DNA of 18,457 nucleotides from CAWEHQ01 sp051001995 (lineage in GTDB: Bacteria > Actinomycetota > Thermoleophilia > Solirubrobacterales > Thermoleophilaceae): NCBI GenBank assembly GCA_051001995.1, contig JBPCMT010000056.1, positions 1-18,457 of the forward strand, given 5' to 3'. The notes below the pieces were generated by a model, which saw only the letters and a program-made list of their open reading frames with translations, was not told the DNA's origin and made no database searches. The position numbers were made by a program, and so were the translations under genes. Below, piece after piece: positions 1 to 7,444 of this stretch; position 1 is the first letter of the stretch, and each line of letters begins with the position of its first letter.

Positions 1-2
1 GG

Positions 3-404
3 CACGAGGCCGGTGACAACGTCCTGTGCGGCGTGGCGGCCTGCCTGCGCGACGAGCGGCGCTCGAGCGACGTGGTCGCGCGGCTCGGTGGCGAGGAGTT
101 CGCGCTCGTGATGGCCGAGAGCGACGCGCACCAGGCGCTGGTCGCCACCGAGCGCCTGCGTGAGCGCCTGCGTGAGCGCCTGCGCGGGCAGATGTCTGAC
201 GCCTCCGTGCCGCTCACGGTCTCGTTCGGCATCGCGAGCTTCCCGACTCACGGCGGCACCGCCGAGCAGCTGATGCACGCGGCGGACCGGGCGCTGTTCG
301 CAGCGAAGGCGCTCGGGCGTGACCGGAGCGTGATCCATAGCCCGCAGGTGGACACGATCCTGGCCGCGAGCGTGCCTTTCGACGCGTCCGAAGCGGCGCG
401 CTAG
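3..404 (+). CDS. Diguanylate cyclase, C-terminal part of GGDEF domain (5' partial)
   Basis: The gene enters from the left edge already in frame; the first codons read HEAGDNVL, the usual (G)HxxGDxxL segment of a GGDEF domain. The signature GGEEF follows, preceded by LARL-like VVARL and by RSSD, which sits five residues upstream of GGEEF where the RxxD inhibitory (I) site lies. Later come TVSFGIAS and the HAADRALFAAKALGRD helix, both standard for the end of the fold. The intact A-site predicts synthesis of cyclic di-GMP from two GTP, and the RxxD predicts product inhibition (family knowledge). Sensory or transmembrane domains would lie outside the window. About 25 residues follow the domain before the TAG stop. 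An unusual triple ERLR repeat lies in a helix after the GGEEF motif. The gene converges on plsC with a hairpin between them. Confidence 0.93.
   Translation, partial: HEAGDNVLCGVAACLRDERRSSDVVARLGGEEFALVMAESDAHQALVATERLRERLRERLRGQMSDASVPLTVSFGIASFPTHGGTAEQLMHAADRALFAAKALGRDRSVIHSPQVDTILAASVPFDASEAAR
150..185 (+). repeat. Triplicated 12-bp in-frame repeat (ERLR x3) inside the GGDEF gene
   Basis: Three head-to-tail copies of gagcgcctgcgt lie at 150-161, 162-173 and 174-185. Only the last base of the third copy differs. They encode ERLR-ERLR-ERLR within a helix of the GGDEF domain. Because the unit is a multiple of three, copy-number change would lengthen or shorten the helix without breaking the frame. 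Confidence 0.9.
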
Positions 405-434
405 CGCGCGACCCCCGCGGGCCACGGCCACCGT

Positions 435-469
435 GCTGCATTGCCATCGCTATGCGAGGGCAATGCAGC
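435..469. terminator. Convergent-gene hairpin, 11-bp perfect stem plus inner stem
   Basis: The left arm gctgcattgcc (435-445) is perfectly complementary to ggcaatgcagc (459-469). After one A/G mismatch the apparent loop pairs again (tcgc 447-450 with gcga 454-457) around a 3-nt loop. It lies in the 75-bp gap between the diguanylate cyclase stop and the plsC stop, so it can serve both strands. There is no clear U-tract on either strand, as is common for actinobacterial intrinsic terminators. Confidence 0.75.
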
Positions 470-479
470 CCAGCGGCGC

Positions 480-1280
480 TCAACGGCGCAGAGAGAACCG
501 GCGCCTACGCGAGCGCCCGGGCAGTGGGAGCCGCCTCTTCCCGCCCGAGCGCCGGCCGAGCGCGATCCCACCGCCCACGCCTAGCGCGGTGAGCAGCGCG
601 GCGACCACGCCGGGGCGCAGGAGCAGGCGGTCGAACTGGGTCTCGACCTGCGGCCAGAGGACTTCCTCGACGAGCTTCCCGGCCTCGTCCGGGCTCGAGG
701 CGATCTCGGCCACGGGGATCGGCGCGGCGAAGGTGACCTGGACGCGCTTCGGCTTGGGGAACGGCCCGGCCCAGAGGGCGTCGCTGCCGGTGATCGCGGC
801 CGGGACGAGCGGCGCGCCCGACTCGAGCGCCAGCCGCCCGGCGCCGCGCCGCGGCTGTCCGAGGGTGACGGCCTCTCGCACCCGCGTACCCTCCGGGAAG
901 ATCGCCAGCAGCTGACCCGCGGCGAGCAGGGCCCGCGCGGTCTCGAGCGCCTCCGCGTCGGCCCGGCCGCGTTGCACCGGGAACGCACCGAGGCGCACGA
1001 GCAGGCGCCCCCACCGTCCCTGAAACAGCTCCATCTTGCCCATGAAGCGCAGGTGACGGGGCGTGGCGAGCGCGATGAAGAACGAGTCCCAGAAGCTCTT
1101 GTGGTTCGGGGCGAGGATCGCGGCGCCCTCGGGCGGGATGTGCTCGCGGCCCGAGATGTGCATCCGAAACCACCCACGCATGAGCGGCGTCAGGACGCCG
1201 CGAACGAGCGCGTAGAGCGGCCCGGACACGCCCTTCTCACGCGCGAGGCGATGGGCTTCCGCGGTCGTCACCCGCGCCAC
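480..1280 (-). CDS. plsC: 1-acyl-sn-glycerol-3-phosphate acyltransferase (PlsC/LPLAT family)
   Basis: The 266-residue protein has the acyltransferase motifs in order: NHKSFWD at residues 59-65 (NHxxxxD catalytic pair His60/Asp65), the GRW...GAFPVQRG block at about 88-105, FPEGTR at 128-133 (glycerol-phosphate binding), and a VPAAI motif at 159-163. Such enzymes acylate lysophosphatidic acid or related lysophospholipids at the inner membrane face. After the catalytic domain there is a hydrophobic Gly/Ala-rich segment (about 225-242) and a strongly basic tail (RRSGGKRR...RSRRRR), which probably anchors the protein to the membrane. That tail is longer than in minimal PlsC proteins. The start is GTG at 1280, with another GTG three codons further in at 1271; neither has a clear Shine-Dalgarno. 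The gene is divergent from the oxoglutarate dehydrogenase gene. The acyl acceptor cannot be told from sequence. Confidence 0.88.
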   Translation of the reverse strand: MARVTTAEAHRLAREKGVSGPLYALVRGVLTPLMRGWFRMHISGREHIPPEGAAILAPNHKSFWDSFFIALATPRHLRFMGKMELFQGRWGRLLVRLGAFPVQRGRADAEALETARALLAAGQLLAIFPEGTRVREAVTLGQPRRGAGRLALESGAPLVPAAITGSDALWAGPFPKPKRVQVTFAAPIPVAEIASSPDEAGKLVEEVLWPQVETQFDRLLLRPGVVAALLTALGVGGGIALGRRSGGKRRLPLPGRSRRRRFSLRR

Positions 1281-1354
1281 CGTAACGCCCGTGCGAGCGG
1301 CCGTTCACGTGATCCCGCCCGGGGTCGGGGTAGCTAGAGTGTGGGACCGGTTAG
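1281..1354. promoter_or_regulatory. Divergent promoter region plsC / kgd
   Basis: This 74-bp gap must hold both outward promoters unless the genes are read through from elsewhere. For the plus strand, TAGAGT at 1335-1340 fits the TAnnnT -10 pattern and would give a leader of roughly 8 nt; no convincing -35 is visible. A TAG stop codon lies directly before, and in frame with, the ATG at 1355, so that start cannot move upstream. Confidence 0.35.
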
Positions 1355-4300
1355 ATGGCCACTCGGACCACCGTCCAGATCACGATGCCCCAGATGGGCG
1401 AGTCGGTGACCGAGGGGACGATCCTCGAGTGGCTCAAGCAGGTCGGCGACGAGGTCGCGCGCGACGAGGGCCTGGTCGAAGTCTCGACCGACAAGGTCGA
1501 CACGGAGGTGCCGGCCCCCGCCACAGGGACTCTCACGAAGATCGTGGTGCAGCCCGACGAGACGGTGCCGGTGGGCACGGTGCTCGGGGAGATCGAGACC
1601 GGCGGCGACGGTGGCGGCCCCGTCGCCGCGGGCAACGGCGGCGCGCCCGAGACCCCCGATCGCGAGAGCCGAGCCACGGCGCCCGATGATGGGGCGGCGA
1701 CCGCGGAGGCCGCGGCGCAGACCGGTGCGGGCGCTGGATCCGCCGCCGATACCGACGCCGACGTCGTCGAGCTCGAGATGCCCCAGATGGGCGAGTCGGT
1801 GAGCGAGGGGACGATCCTCGAGTGGCTCAAGCAGGTCGGCGACGAGGTCGCGCGCGACGAGGCCGTGGTCGAGGTCTCGACCGACAAGGTCGACACCGAG
1901 GTCCCGGCCCCGGCGACGGGACGGATCGTCGAGATCCTCGTGCAGCCGGACGAGACCGTCTCGGTAGGCACGCCGCTGTGCCGCATCGCGGTCAGCGCGG
2001 GCGCCGCGGCCGTGGCCGGCGACGGGGCGAGCGGCGGCTCAGCCGCCCCGCCGGCCGAGGCGGCGGCGGCGCCGACTGACGAGAAGGCCGAGGCACCGGC
2101 CGCTGACGGCGATGGCCATCCGCCGGCGGCGCCGAGGCAGGACGCCACCCCGGTGGCGCAGCGGATCGCCGCCGCGCACGGCATCGATCTCGCATCCCTC
2201 TCGGGGAGCGGTCCCCGCGGCCGCGTCTTAAAGGAGGACGTCCTGGCGGCGGTCCAGGGCAACGGCGCCGGCACCGCTCCCGCAGGGCCTTCACGCCACG
2301 CGGACGAGCCACAACCGCGGCGCAGCCCGATCCGCGGGCCCGCGGCCACCGCGGTTCGCTTCATGGACCAGAGCCGCACGCTTCCGACCGCCACGAGCTT
2401 TCGCACGATCCCGGTCGGTGTGCTCGACGACCGCCGCCGCGCGCTGAAGGAGGGCGGCAACAGGCTCTCGTTCACCCATCTGATCGCGTGGGCGATCGTC
2501 TGTGCCGCGAGCGAGATGCCGGTGATGACGAACTCGTTCGAGGAGGAGGACGGCAAGCCGTTCCGGCTCGATCCGGGCGACGTGAGCCTCGGGCTCGCCG
2601 TCGACGTCGAGCGCCGCGACGGCACGCGGTCGCTCGTCGTCCCGGTGCTGCGCGGCGGGGACCGGCTCGCCTTCGGCGATTTCGCCTCCCGCTACGACGA
2701 GCTCGTCGCCGGCGCCCACGCCAGCGAACCTCCCCCCGACACCTACCGAGGAGCCAGCATCACGCTGACCAACCCCGGCGGGATCGGCACCGTCGCCTCG
2801 GTGCCGCGGCTGATGCCCGGCCAGGGGACGATCGTCGCCACCGGCTCGATCGCCTACCCGCCCGGCCTGGCGCAGGCCGACCCCGGCCGGCTGCGCGAGC
2901 TCGGAGTGACGAAGGTCATGACGATGACGAGCACCTACGACCACCGCGTGATCCAGGGCGCGGAGTCCGGCTCGTTCCTCGCCCGCGTCGACGAGCTGCT
3001 CCAAGGCGGCGACGGCTTCTACCAGAACGTTTTCTCGGCGCTCGGCGCGCAGGTGGAGGCCGCCCCGAGCCCCGCGCCACAGACCGCGGCGGAGCCCGTT
3101 CCGGCGCGTGTGGAGCCGGCTGTCGAAGGCGCCCCAGAGGAGCTCCTCCAGGCCGTCCAGGCGGCGACTTCGATCGTGAAGGCGCACCGCATGCACGGGC
3201 ACCTGGCGGCGCGGCTCGACCCGCTCGAGTCCGAGCCGCTCGGCGACCCGGCGCTCGACCCGGCCAGCGTCAACCTGTCCCAGGAGCAGATGCGCGCAAT
3301 CCCGGCCTCCGTGCTCCGGGTCGCAGTGCCGGGCAAGACGTTCGCCGACGCGCTGCCGAAGCTCCAGCAGACCTACTGCGGCACGATCGCCTACGAGATC
3401 GAGCACATCTCCGACCACAACCAGCGCGTGTGGCTGCGCCAAGCGATCGAGTCGGGCGCGTTCAGCCCGGCGCTCGACGCCGGGCGCAAGCGCGCGCTGC
3501 TCGAGCGGCTGACCGAGGTCGAGGCGCTCGAGACCTACCTTCACCGGGCGTTCCTCGGCAAGAAGTCGTTCTCGATCGAGGGGCTCGACTCGCTCGTGCC
3601 GATGCTCGACGAGACGATCGAGATGGCGTCGGCGGAGGGAGCCCGCGAGGTCGTGCTGGGCATGGCCCACCGCGGGCGCCTGAACGTGCTGGCTCACATC
3701 GTCGGCCGCTCCTACCAGGCCATCCTCGCGGAGTTCGAGGGCGAGCAGAACCTCGAGGTGCAGACGGCGCTGCCCGAGGGCGGCACGGGCGACGTCAAGT
3801 ACCACCACGGCGCCGCCGGCACCTACCGGACGAGCGGCGGCAAGGGCATCAACGTGACCCTGGCGGCCAACCCGAGCCATCTCGAGTACGTGAACCCGGT
3901 CGTGGTCGGACGGGCCAGAGCCGACCAGACCAGCCGCAAGGGGCGGGAGGTCCACCACGATCCGAGCATCGTGCTGCCGGTGCTGATCCACGGCGACGCC
4001 TCGTTCCCCGGCCAGGGCGTCGTGGCGGAGACGCTCAACCTGAGCGGTTTGGAGGGCTACTCCACCGGCGGCACGATCCACATCATCACGAACAACCAGC
4101 TCGGGTTCACGACCGGCCCCGAGCAGGCGCGCTCGACGCGCTACGCCTCGGACCTCGCGAAGGGCTACGACGTTCCGATCATCCACGTCAACGCCGACGA
4201 CGTCGAGGCCTGCGTGGCCGCTGCCTGGCTCGCGTTCGCCTTCCGGGACCGCTTCAAGCGCGACGCCCTGATCGACCTGATCGGCTACCGCCGCTACGGG

Positions 4301-5791
4301 CACAACGAGACCGACGAGCCGGCCTACACCCAGCCGGACATGTACGAGCGGATCAGCCACCACCCCCCGGCGCGCAAGCTCTACGCCGGGCGGCTCGTCG
4401 AGGCCCGGGTGGTCACCGAGGACGAAGTGGAGGCGATGGCCGGCGCGGCGCACAAGCGGCTCGCCGACGCGCACGACGAGCTCAAGGCCGCGATCGAGCA
4501 GCCCGAGCCCGAGACCGGGGAGTTCGAGGTGGACCGCACGCCGAGCAGGGAGCCGCGGACGTCGCTTGGGGCGGACACGCTGCACTCGCTCAACAACCAG
4601 CTGCACAAGGTCCCCGAGGGATTCACGCTGCACCGCAAGCTCGGCCCCCAACTCGAGCGGCGCCGCAAGACGTTCGAGGAGGAGGGCACGGTCGATTGGG
4701 CCCACGCCGAGGCGCTCGCGCTCGCCTCGCTGCTCCAGCAGAGCGTCCCGGTCCGGCTCACCGGCCAGGACACCGAGCGCGGCACGTTCAGCCAGCGACA
4801 CCTGGTGCTGCACGACGCCGAGACCGGGAAGCGCCACGTCCCGATCCAGTGCCTGACCAAGGCGCAGGCGCCGTTCGAGCTCCACAACAGCCCGCTGTCG
4901 GAGATCGGCTGCCTCGGCTTCGAGTACGGCTACAGCGCCCACGCGCCGGAGACGCTGGTGCTGTGGGAGGCGCAGTTCGGCGACTTCGTCAACGCCGCCC
5001 AGGTCGTCGTGGACCAGTTCCTGGTCTCGGGCCTTTCCAAGTGGGGGATCGCCTCGCGGCTGACGCTGCTGTTGCCCCACGGCTACGAGGGCTCGGGGCC
5101 CGAGCACTCGAGCGCCCGGATCGAGCGCTTCATCAGCCTCGCGTCGGAGGGAAACATCCGAATCGCGAACTGCACGACGCCGGGGCAGTACTTCCACCTG
5201 CTGCGCCGCCAGGCGCTGGTCAAGAAGCGTCGCCCGCTGATCGTCATGACGCCGAAGAGCCTGCTGCGTCACGCGGCCGCCGTCTCGCGGCTCGAGGAGC
5301 TCACCGAGGGCTCGTTCCAGCCGGTGCTCGACGACCCGTCGCTCGCCGGCGATCGTGAGGGGGTCACCCGCCTCGTGCTCTGCTCGGGCAAGGTCTACTA
5401 CGACCTCAGCCAGCACGAGCAGCGAGCTAGGCAGGAGCACGTCGCGATCGGTCGCGTCGAGCTCCTCTATCCCTTCGCCGCCAACGAGCTCCAGGCGCTG
5501 ATGTCGAGCTACCCGTCGCTCGACAGCGTGGTTTGGGCCCAGGAGGAGCCGCGGAACATGGGCGCCCGCGCGGTGATGGAGGCACGGGTGCGGTCAATAC
5601 TCCCCGACGGGGTCGAGTACGAGTACGTCGGCCGCCCGCTGCGAGCCAGTCCCGGCGAGGGCTACCCGCCCGCCCACCTCGCGATGCAGAGCCGGATCGT
5701 CCGCGCGGCGCTCGACCTGACCGAGCCGCGCGGCGAGGGGGCGGAGGAGAGCGCCCTGCGGACCACCACTCACTCGGGTACCGGGTCCTGA
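1355..5791 (+). CDS. kgd: Fused 2-oxoglutarate dehydrogenase E2-E1 (lipoyl x2, E3-binding, acyltransferase, ThDP dehydrogenase)
   Basis: The 1478-residue protein joins two TCA-cycle subunits. Lipoyl domain 1 covers about residues 6-82 with the lipoylation motif TDKVD (Lys47); lipoyl domain 2 covers about 138-213 (Lys178). Ala/Pro/Gly-rich linkers separate them. A peripheral-subunit (E3) binding domain follows at about 265-300 (TPVAQRIA...GPRGRVLKEDV), then a succinyltransferase domain at about 325-560 with the catalytic-loop His530 in TYDHRVIQG. The position usually Asp in DHRxxDG is Gln, as in mycobacterial Kgd/OdhA. The E1 part (about 595-1478) has GMAHRGRLNVLAH and a ThDP/metal motif from GDASFPGQGVVAE (880) to NNQ (913-915). 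Mycobacterial Kgd is about 1230 residues and has no lipoyl or E3-binding domains, so this form carries everything but E3. Expected reaction: 2-oxoglutarate plus CoA to succinyl-CoA, with a separate lipoamide dehydrogenase. An SDR gene follows after 7 bp. Confidence 0.95.
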   Translation: MATRTTVQITMPQMGESVTEGTILEWLKQVGDEVARDEGLVEVSTDKVDTEVPAPATGTLTKIVVQPDETVPVGTVLGEIETGGDGGGPVAAGNGGAPETPDRESRATAPDDGAATAEAAAQTGAGAGSAADTDADVVELEMPQMGESVSEGTILEWLKQVGDEVARDEAVVEVSTDKVDTEVPAPATGRIVEILVQPDETVSVGTPLCRIAVSAGAAAVAGDGASGGSAAPPAEAAAAPTDEKAEAPAADGDGHPPAAPRQDATPVAQRIAAAHGIDLASLSGSGPRGRVLKEDVLAAVQGNGAGTAPAGPSRHADEPQPRRSPIRGPAATAVRFMDQSRTLPTATSFRTIPVGVLDDRRRALKEGGNRLSFTHLIAWAIVCAASEMPVMTNSFEEEDGKPFRLDPGDVSLGLAVDVERRDGTRSLVVPVLRGGDRLAFGDFASRYDELVAGAHASEPPPDTYRGASITLTNPGGIGTVASVPRLMPGQGTIVATGSIAYPPGLAQADPGRLRELGVTKVMTMTSTYDHRVIQGAESGSFLARVDELLQGGDGFYQNVFSALGAQVEAAPSPAPQTAAEPVPARVEPAVEGAPEELLQAVQAATSIVKAHRMHGHLAARLDPLESEPLGDPALDPASVNLSQEQMRAIPASVLRVAVPGKTFADALPKLQQTYCGTIAYEIEHISDHNQRVWLRQAIESGAFSPALDAGRKRALLERLTEVEALETYLHRAFLGKKSFSIEGLDSLVPMLDETIEMASAEGAREVVLGMAHRGRLNVLAHIVGRSYQAILAEFEGEQNLEVQTALPEGGTGDVKYHHGAAGTYRTSGGKGINVTLAANPSHLEYVNPVVVGRARADQTSRKGREVHHDPSIVLPVLIHGDASFPGQGVVAETLNLSGLEGYSTGGTIHIITNNQLGFTTGPEQARSTRYASDLAKGYDVPIIHVNADDVEACVAAAWLAFAFRDRFKRDALIDLIGYRRYGHNETDEPAYTQPDMYERISHHPPARKLYAGRLVEARVVTEDEVEAMAGAAHKRLADAHDELKAAIEQPEPETGEFEVDRTPSREPRTSLGADTLHSLNNQLHKVPEGFTLHRKLGPQLERRRKTFEEEGTVDWAHAEALALASLLQQSVPVRLTGQDTERGTFSQRHLVLHDAETGKRHVPIQCLTKAQAPFELHNSPLSEIGCLGFEYGYSAHAPETLVLWEAQFGDFVNAAQVVVDQFLVSGLSKWGIASRLTLLLPHGYEGSGPEHSSARIERFISLASEGNIRIANCTTPGQYFHLLRRQALVKKRRPLIVMTPKSLLRHAAAVSRLEELTEGSFQPVLDDPSLAGDREGVTRLVLCSGKVYYDLSQHEQRARQEHVAIGRVELLYPFAANELQALMSSYPSLDSVVWAQEEPRNMGARAVMEARVRSILPDGVEYEYVGRPLRASPGEGYPPAHLAMQSRIVRAALDLTEPRGEGAEESALRTTTHSGTGS
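1385..1862 (+). repeat. Near-identical direct repeats encoding the two lipoyl domains
   Basis: Bases 1385-1469 and 1778-1862 (393 bp apart, 131 codons) differ at one position in 85. Similarity continues more weakly past the lipoylation motif for about another 50 bases. The repeats encode the beta-hairpin half of each lipoyl domain starting at MPQMGESV. Identity down to third codon positions points to a recent duplication or to gene conversion. Confidence 0.92.
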
Positions 5792-5798
5792 ACGCTTC

Positions 5799-6602
5799 GT
5801 GGGCCTGAACCTCGCCGGGCGCCGGGCGCTCCTCACCGGCGCGTCGGGCGGCATCGGGCGAGCGATCGCGCAAGCGCTTCACCGGCGCGGCGCCGAGCTC
5901 GTGCTCTCGGGGCGCCGCCGGGACGCGCTCGAGGAGGCGGCGGCGGAGCTCGGGGACCGCGTCGAGTTCGCGGTCTGCGACCTGGCCGAGCGGGAGTCGG
6001 TCGCCGATCTGGTGGAGCGCGCCGGGAGCGTGGACGTGCTCGTGGCAAACGCCGGGCTGCCCGCAAGCGGCACGCTCGACTCGTTCACGGCGGAGCAGGT
6101 CGACCGCTCGCTGGCGGTCAACCTCCGCGCCCCGATGCAGCTCGCGCGGGCCCTCTCACCGGCGATGGTGGAGCGCGGCGCCGGCCACCTCGTCTTCGTC
6201 TCGTCGTTCTCGGGGAAGGTCGCCTCCGGCGGTAGCTCGGTCTATTCGGCCACCAAGTTCGGGCTGCGCGGGTTCGCGTTCGCCCTGCGCGAGGACCTGC
6301 TCGGCTCCGGCGTCGGCGTGACCACCGTCTTCCCTGGGTTCATCTCCGAGGCGGGGATGTTCGCCGACGCGAACGTCTCGTTGCCGCCGGGCGTCTCGCT
6401 GCGATCGCCGGACCAGGTAGCCGAGGCGGTGGTGCGCGGCATCGAACGCGACCGCGCCGAGATCGACGTCGCCCCGCTCGCCCTGCGCGCGGGGGGTTGG
6501 ATCTCCGGGCCGGCCCCGGGGCTCGTCGCCGCGCTCAACCGGCGGCTCGGCGCGAGGCGCGTGGCCGCGGCGCTGGCCGACGCGCAGCGCGACAAGCGGT
6601 AG
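5799..6602 (+). CDS. Short-chain dehydrogenase/reductase (classical SDR)
   Basis: The 267-residue protein is a classical SDR: the cofactor motif TGASGGIG at residues 13-20, VANAG at 82-86, catalytic Ser136 in VFVSSFSG, and Tyr149/Lys153 in YSATK. SGRR just after the second strand, with Arg residues there, suggests NADP(H) preference (inference). The region after PGF at about 180-182 (EAGMFADA) resembles SDRs that act on lipid-like or ketone substrates, but the substrate cannot be read from sequence. The start is GTG at 5799, seven bases after the kgd stop, with no good Shine-Dalgarno, so expression probably depends on read-through or coupling from kgd. The C-terminal 40 residues are Ala/Arg-rich. 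It converges on dprE2, with a strong hairpin between them. Confidence 0.9.
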   Translation: MGLNLAGRRALLTGASGGIGRAIAQALHRRGAELVLSGRRRDALEEAAAELGDRVEFAVCDLAERESVADLVERAGSVDVLVANAGLPASGTLDSFTAEQVDRSLAVNLRAPMQLARALSPAMVERGAGHLVFVSSFSGKVASGGSSVYSATKFGLRGFAFALREDLLGSGVGVTTVFPGFISEAGMFADANVSLPPGVSLRSPDQVAEAVVRGIERDRAEIDVAPLALRAGGWISGPAPGLVAALNRRLGARRVAAALADAQRDKR

Positions 6603-6623
6603 CGGCGCCCGGAATCCGAAACC

Positions 6624-6662
6624 TTGGCGAGTTGCGCTAACGCCTCTGGCGCAACTCGCCAA
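6624..6662. terminator. Convergent-gene hairpin with 14-bp perfect stem
   Basis: Arms ttggcgagttgcgc (6624-6637) and gcgcaactcgccaa (6649-6662) pair perfectly over 14 bp around an 11-nt loop; a G-T and an A-T pair could extend the stem inward. It sits midway in the 80-bp gap between the SDR stop and the dprE2 stop and can work for both strands. The stem is followed by short A (plus strand) or T (minus strand) runs only. Confidence 0.8.
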
Positions 6663-6682
6663 ACTCGGGCCGAGCCAGGCGG

Positions 6683-7444
6683 CTAGACGTCAAGCCGCCG
6701 AAACAGCGGCCGCGGCAGGTGGCGCAGCGCCGCCATGACGAAGCGCAGCGCGCCCGGGACCCAGACGGTATGGGCGCCGCGGGCGAGCCCGTCGAGGATC
6801 GCACTCGCCACGGTATCCGCGGTCGTCGAGAGCGGCGCCGGCTCGAGGCCCGCCGTCATCTTGGTCTTGACGAAGCCCGGACGCACGACCATCACGTCCA
6901 CGCCGGTCCCGTGCAGGCTGTCGCCCAGGCCCTGCGCGAAGCCGTCGAGCCCCGCCTTCGACGACCCGTAGACGAAGTTCGACTTGCGCACCCGCTCGCC
7001 GGCAACCGAGGACAGCACGACGATCGCGCCGTGGCCCTGCCCGCGCAGGCGGCGCACGAGCGGCACGGTGACGGACACTGCCCCGAGGAAGTTGGTGCGG
7101 ATCACATCAGCCGCGACGCGCCCGTCGACGGCGCTGCGATCCGAGTCGCCCAGCACGCCGAACGCGACCAGCACCAGGTCGATGTCGCCGTGGCGGTCGA
7201 AGATCTCGTCGACGAAGCGCTCGTGCGAGTCGGGATCGTCGGCGTCGAAGGCGACCGCCTCCACCGTGGTGGCGCCGGCCGCACGGATCCGTGCCGCGGC
7301 GGCCTCGGCACGAGCCGGGTCGCGAACGCCGAGCGCGACGGTCCGGGCTCGCCGCTGCGCGAGCGCGGCTGCCGTCGCGACGCCGATCTCGGACGTCCCG
7401 CCGAGCACAAGCACCGACTGGGGCAGCCCGAGTGCGTCCCTCAT
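6683..7444 (-). CDS. dprE2: Decaprenylphosphoryl-2-keto-beta-D-erythro-pentose reductase DprE2
   Basis: The 253-residue SDR closely follows the mycobacterial DprE2 pattern (about 254 residues). It has LGGTSEIG at the cofactor site, VAFGVLGD, LSSVAGERVR with catalytic Ser146, NFVYGSSKAGLDGF with Tyr159 and Lys163, VRPGFVKTKM, and a C-terminus LRFVMAALRHLPRPLFRRL that matches the family tail. It performs the second half of DPR-to-DPA epimerization, reducing the keto intermediate made by DprE1 to decaprenylphosphoryl-arabinose. I chose the ATG at 7444 over an upstream in-frame start. It makes an ATGA overlap with the dprE1 stop, and the protein then begins at the family's usual position (MRDALGLPQSVLVLGG). 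The overlap implies translational coupling with dprE1. Confidence 0.94.
   Translation of the reverse strand: MRDALGLPQSVLVLGGTSEIGVATAAALAQRRARTVALGVRDPARAEAAAARIRAAGATTVEAVAFDADDPDSHERFVDEIFDRHGDIDLVLVAFGVLGDSDRSAVDGRVAADVIRTNFLGAVSVTVPLVRRLRGQGHGAIVVLSSVAGERVRKSNFVYGSSKAGLDGFAQGLGDSLHGTGVDVMVVRPGFVKTKMTAGLEPAPLSTTADTVASAILDGLARGAHTVWVPGALRFVMAALRHLPRPLFRRLDV

Noticed and set aside
2291..5440. A 1049-codon open frame antisense to the oxoglutarate dehydrogenase gene
   Set aside because: Long antisense frames are expected in very GC-rich genes. The translation is a low-complexity mix of Arg, Leu, Val, Glu and Asp with no motifs, whereas the plus frame has all E2/E1 motifs.
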